A stretch of DNA of 5,503 bases from JBAWVR01 sp964583845 (GTDB taxonomy: Bacteria > Patescibacteriota > Minisyncoccia > Phycocordibacterales > GWA1-40-21), in assembly GCA_964583845.1 (NCBI GenBank), contig CAZOXG010000039.1:1-5503 (forward strand), read 5' to 3'. The notes beneath the pieces were generated by a model. That model was not told the DNA's origin. It made no database searches and saw nothing but the letters and a program-made list of their open reading frames with translations. Position 1 is the first letter of the stretch, and every line of letters begins with the position of its first letter. A program made the position numbers and the translations under genes. This document shows, piece by piece, positions 5,198-5,503 of the stretch.

Positions 5198-5269
5198 GCT
5201 CCCGTAGTTCAATGGATAGAACTGCGGACTTCTAAGCCGTCAATGTTGGTTCGATTCCAACCGGGAGCA
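5198..5269 (+). tRNA. tRNA-Arg(UCU)
   Basis: This is a complete 72-nt class I cloverleaf. The acceptor is GCTCCCG (5198-5204) / CGGGAGC (5262-5268). The D arm is GTTC / GAAC (5207-5210, 5219-5222). The anticodon loop is CTTCTAA with anticodon TCT (5231-5233). The variable loop is CAAT, and the T arm is GTTGG / TTCGATT / CCAAC (5245-5261). The discriminator is A5269. CCA is not encoded. The anticodon stem GCGGA / GCCGT has a G-T pair at the outer end and an A-G mismatch next to the loop (A5228, G5236); this is the only irregular pairing. It reads AGA codons, and possibly AGG. Its last nine bases are one end of the 26-bp perfect inverted repeat that follows. Confidence 0.95.
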
Positions 5270-5280
5270 CAAAAGCAAAA

Positions 5281-5307
5281 TCACCTTATTCAGGTGATTT
5301 TGCTTTT
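5281..5307 (+). terminator. Intrinsic terminator of tRNA-Arg
   Basis: The core hairpin TCACCT (5281-5286) / AGGTGA (5292-5297) with loop TATTC is followed by TTTTGCTTTT. The same hairpin is the tip of a longer 26-bp stem, so the T tract can alternatively pair with the A-rich tract before it. It would end both tRNA-Arg transcription and any read-through from the pil genes. Confidence 0.75.
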
Positions 5308-5318
5308 GTGCTCCCGGA

Positions 5319-5339
5319 GCAAGTGATGTTATCACTTGC
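5319..5339. repeat. 9-bp hairpin inside the antisense copy
   Basis: GCAAGTGAT (5319-5327) / ATCACTTGC (5331-5339) is a perfect stem with a 3-nt loop GTT. It fills most of the 24-nt interruption in the antisense tRNA copy, near the T-stem/acceptor border, so it looks like an insertion or an added helix. No T tract follows it. Confidence 0.75.
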
Positions 5340-5363
5340 GTTTGGAATCGAACAGTCGGATAT

Positions 5364-5385
5364 ATTTCTGATAACAATCAGAAAT
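5364..5385. repeat. 9-bp hairpin, AT-rich
   Basis: ATTTCTGAT (5364-5372) / ATCAGAAAT (5377-5385) is a perfect stem with loop AACA. It lies just beyond the antisense tRNA copy. It lacks the GAG...CGA loop of its neighbours and has no T tract. Confidence 0.65.
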
Positions 5386-5397
5386 TTGAGACAGTGT

Positions 5398-5457
5398 CCC
5401 AGTCTAGTTGAGCGACGGCGAGGCTAGGCGTTGGGAAGATAAGCGAAGCGGTCCAAC
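5398..5457. repeat. Two competing hairpins with GAGCGACGGCGAG and GCGAAGC loops
   Basis: First option: CCCA (5398-5401) / TGGG (5432-5435) and CTAG (5404-5407) / CTAG (5424-5427), with G-T pairs and a small bulge between them. The loop contains GAGCGACGGCGAG (5410-5422). Second option: GTTGGG (5430-5435) pairs with TCCAAC (5452-5457), one G-T pair, with GCGAAGC (5443-5449) in the loop. The two stems share 5430-5435 and exclude each other. GACGGCGAG (5414-5422) also occurs at 168-176 beside tRNA-Ser. Confidence 0.45.
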
Positions 5458-5462
5458 CGGGA
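5452..5462 (+). repeat. 11-nt direct copy of tRNA-Arg 3' end
   Basis: TCCAACCGGGA here repeats tRNA-Arg bases 5256-5266 (end of T-loop, T-stem 3' strand, start of acceptor) in the same orientation, 196 nt downstream. It looks like the remnant direct repeat expected at the far end of an element inserted in a tRNA gene, but it is short and there is only one clear case in the window. Confidence 0.5.
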
Positions 5463-5467
5463 ATTAG

Positions 5468-5502
5468 CAACTTTTGTCTGAGTTCTCGAAGACAAAAAGT
5501 TG
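5468..5502. repeat. 12-bp hairpin with GAG...CGA loop, third copy
   Basis: CAACTTTTGTCT (5468-5479) pairs with AGACAAAAAGTTG (5490-5502), with one bulged A, around the 10-nt loop GAGTTCTCGA. The loop and the TTTTGT / ACAAAAA arms match the hairpin at 195-226 beside tRNA-Ser. The window ends one base later, so further structure may be missing. Confidence 0.7.
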
Positions 5503-5503
5503 G

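Larger units (their letters stand above)
5249..5353. repeat. Inverted repeat: tRNA-Arg 3' end and its antisense copy
   Basis: Bases 5261-5286, which include the last nine tRNA bases, pair perfectly with 5292-5317 over 26 bp around a 5-nt loop. After a 24-nt interruption (5318-5341), the complementarity resumes: TTGGAATCGAAC (5342-5353) is the exact reverse complement of tRNA bases 5249-5260, the T-loop and most of the T-stem 3' strand. In total 38 tRNA and trailer bases have an antisense copy. As at tRNA-Ser, the match stops exactly at the G preceding the T-loop, and the copy cannot fold into a T arm. Confidence 0.88.

Noticed and set aside
99..5353. Inverted copies as amplification (MDA) chimeras
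   Set aside because: Both copies contain indels or a 24-nt insertion and are followed by unrelated sequence with its own structure, at two loci with the same edge. A recent artefact would give a longer exact inverted copy. It is not fully excluded without reads.
5270..5503. CRISPR array or simple tandem repeat
   Set aside because: The repeated units are hairpins with different stem sequences and irregular spacing, not direct repeats with uniform spacers.
1..5503. Alternative genetic code with TGA as glycine, known in some CPR lineages
   Set aside because: All complete genes end in TAA and none needs an in-frame TGA to be read through, so nothing supports a changed code.

Overview
The window looks like a piece of a Candidate Phyla Radiation (Patescibacteria, probably Parcubacteria-like) genome. 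The basis is AT-rich coding sequence, very small proteins and tight gene spacing. It also has a DUF5652-type protein, a free-standing MetRS-beta-like tRNA-binding protein, a compact pilM-pilN-pilO cluster, no visible Shine-Dalgarno sites and tRNA genes without an encoded CCA. All complete genes end in TAA. This placement is inferred from family content and style, not from a marker gene.

Layout: (1) 1-53 is the 3' part of a class II tRNA-Ser(UGA). (2) 54-294 has no protein gene but is densely structured: a terminator hairpin, an inverted copy of the tRNA's own 3' end, and two further hairpins. (3) 295-801 encodes a conserved hypothetical protein on the + strand. It converges on a DUF5652-like two-helix membrane protein (838-1125, - strand), and a 46-bp perfect palindrome between them carries both stop codons and should terminate both. 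(4) From 1193 to 5173 seven + strand genes follow with gaps of 1-11 nt: ruvX (Holliday junction resolvase family), a tRNA-binding OB-fold protein with an unusual insert, a DedA-family membrane protein, then pilM, a PilN-like gene, a PilO-like gene and a single-pass membrane protein of unknown function. A strong promoter straddles the dedA stop codon, so the four pilus genes can be expressed separately. (5) 5198-5269 is tRNA-Arg(UCU), with its own promoter inside the end of the preceding gene. (6) 5270-5503 is again gene-free and full of hairpins.

The pil genes should together make the inner-membrane alignment subcomplex of a type IV pilus: a cytoplasmic actin-like PilM docked to membrane-anchored PilN and PilO. 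The motor, pilin and prepilin peptidase genes are not in this window.

The most unusual signal is shared by the two tRNA flanks. Each tRNA is followed, just beyond its terminator, by an inverted copy of its own 3' end. In both cases the copy's outer edge is the same tRNA position, the G before the T-loop. Beyond the copy lie hairpins whose stems differ but whose loops mostly share a GAG...CGA pattern, plus a GCGAAGC mini-hairpin motif. The Arg flank also has an 11-nt direct copy of the tRNA 3' end about 196 nt downstream. I read these as two members of an unnamed tRNA-3'-end-associated repeat family; its function and mobility are unknown.
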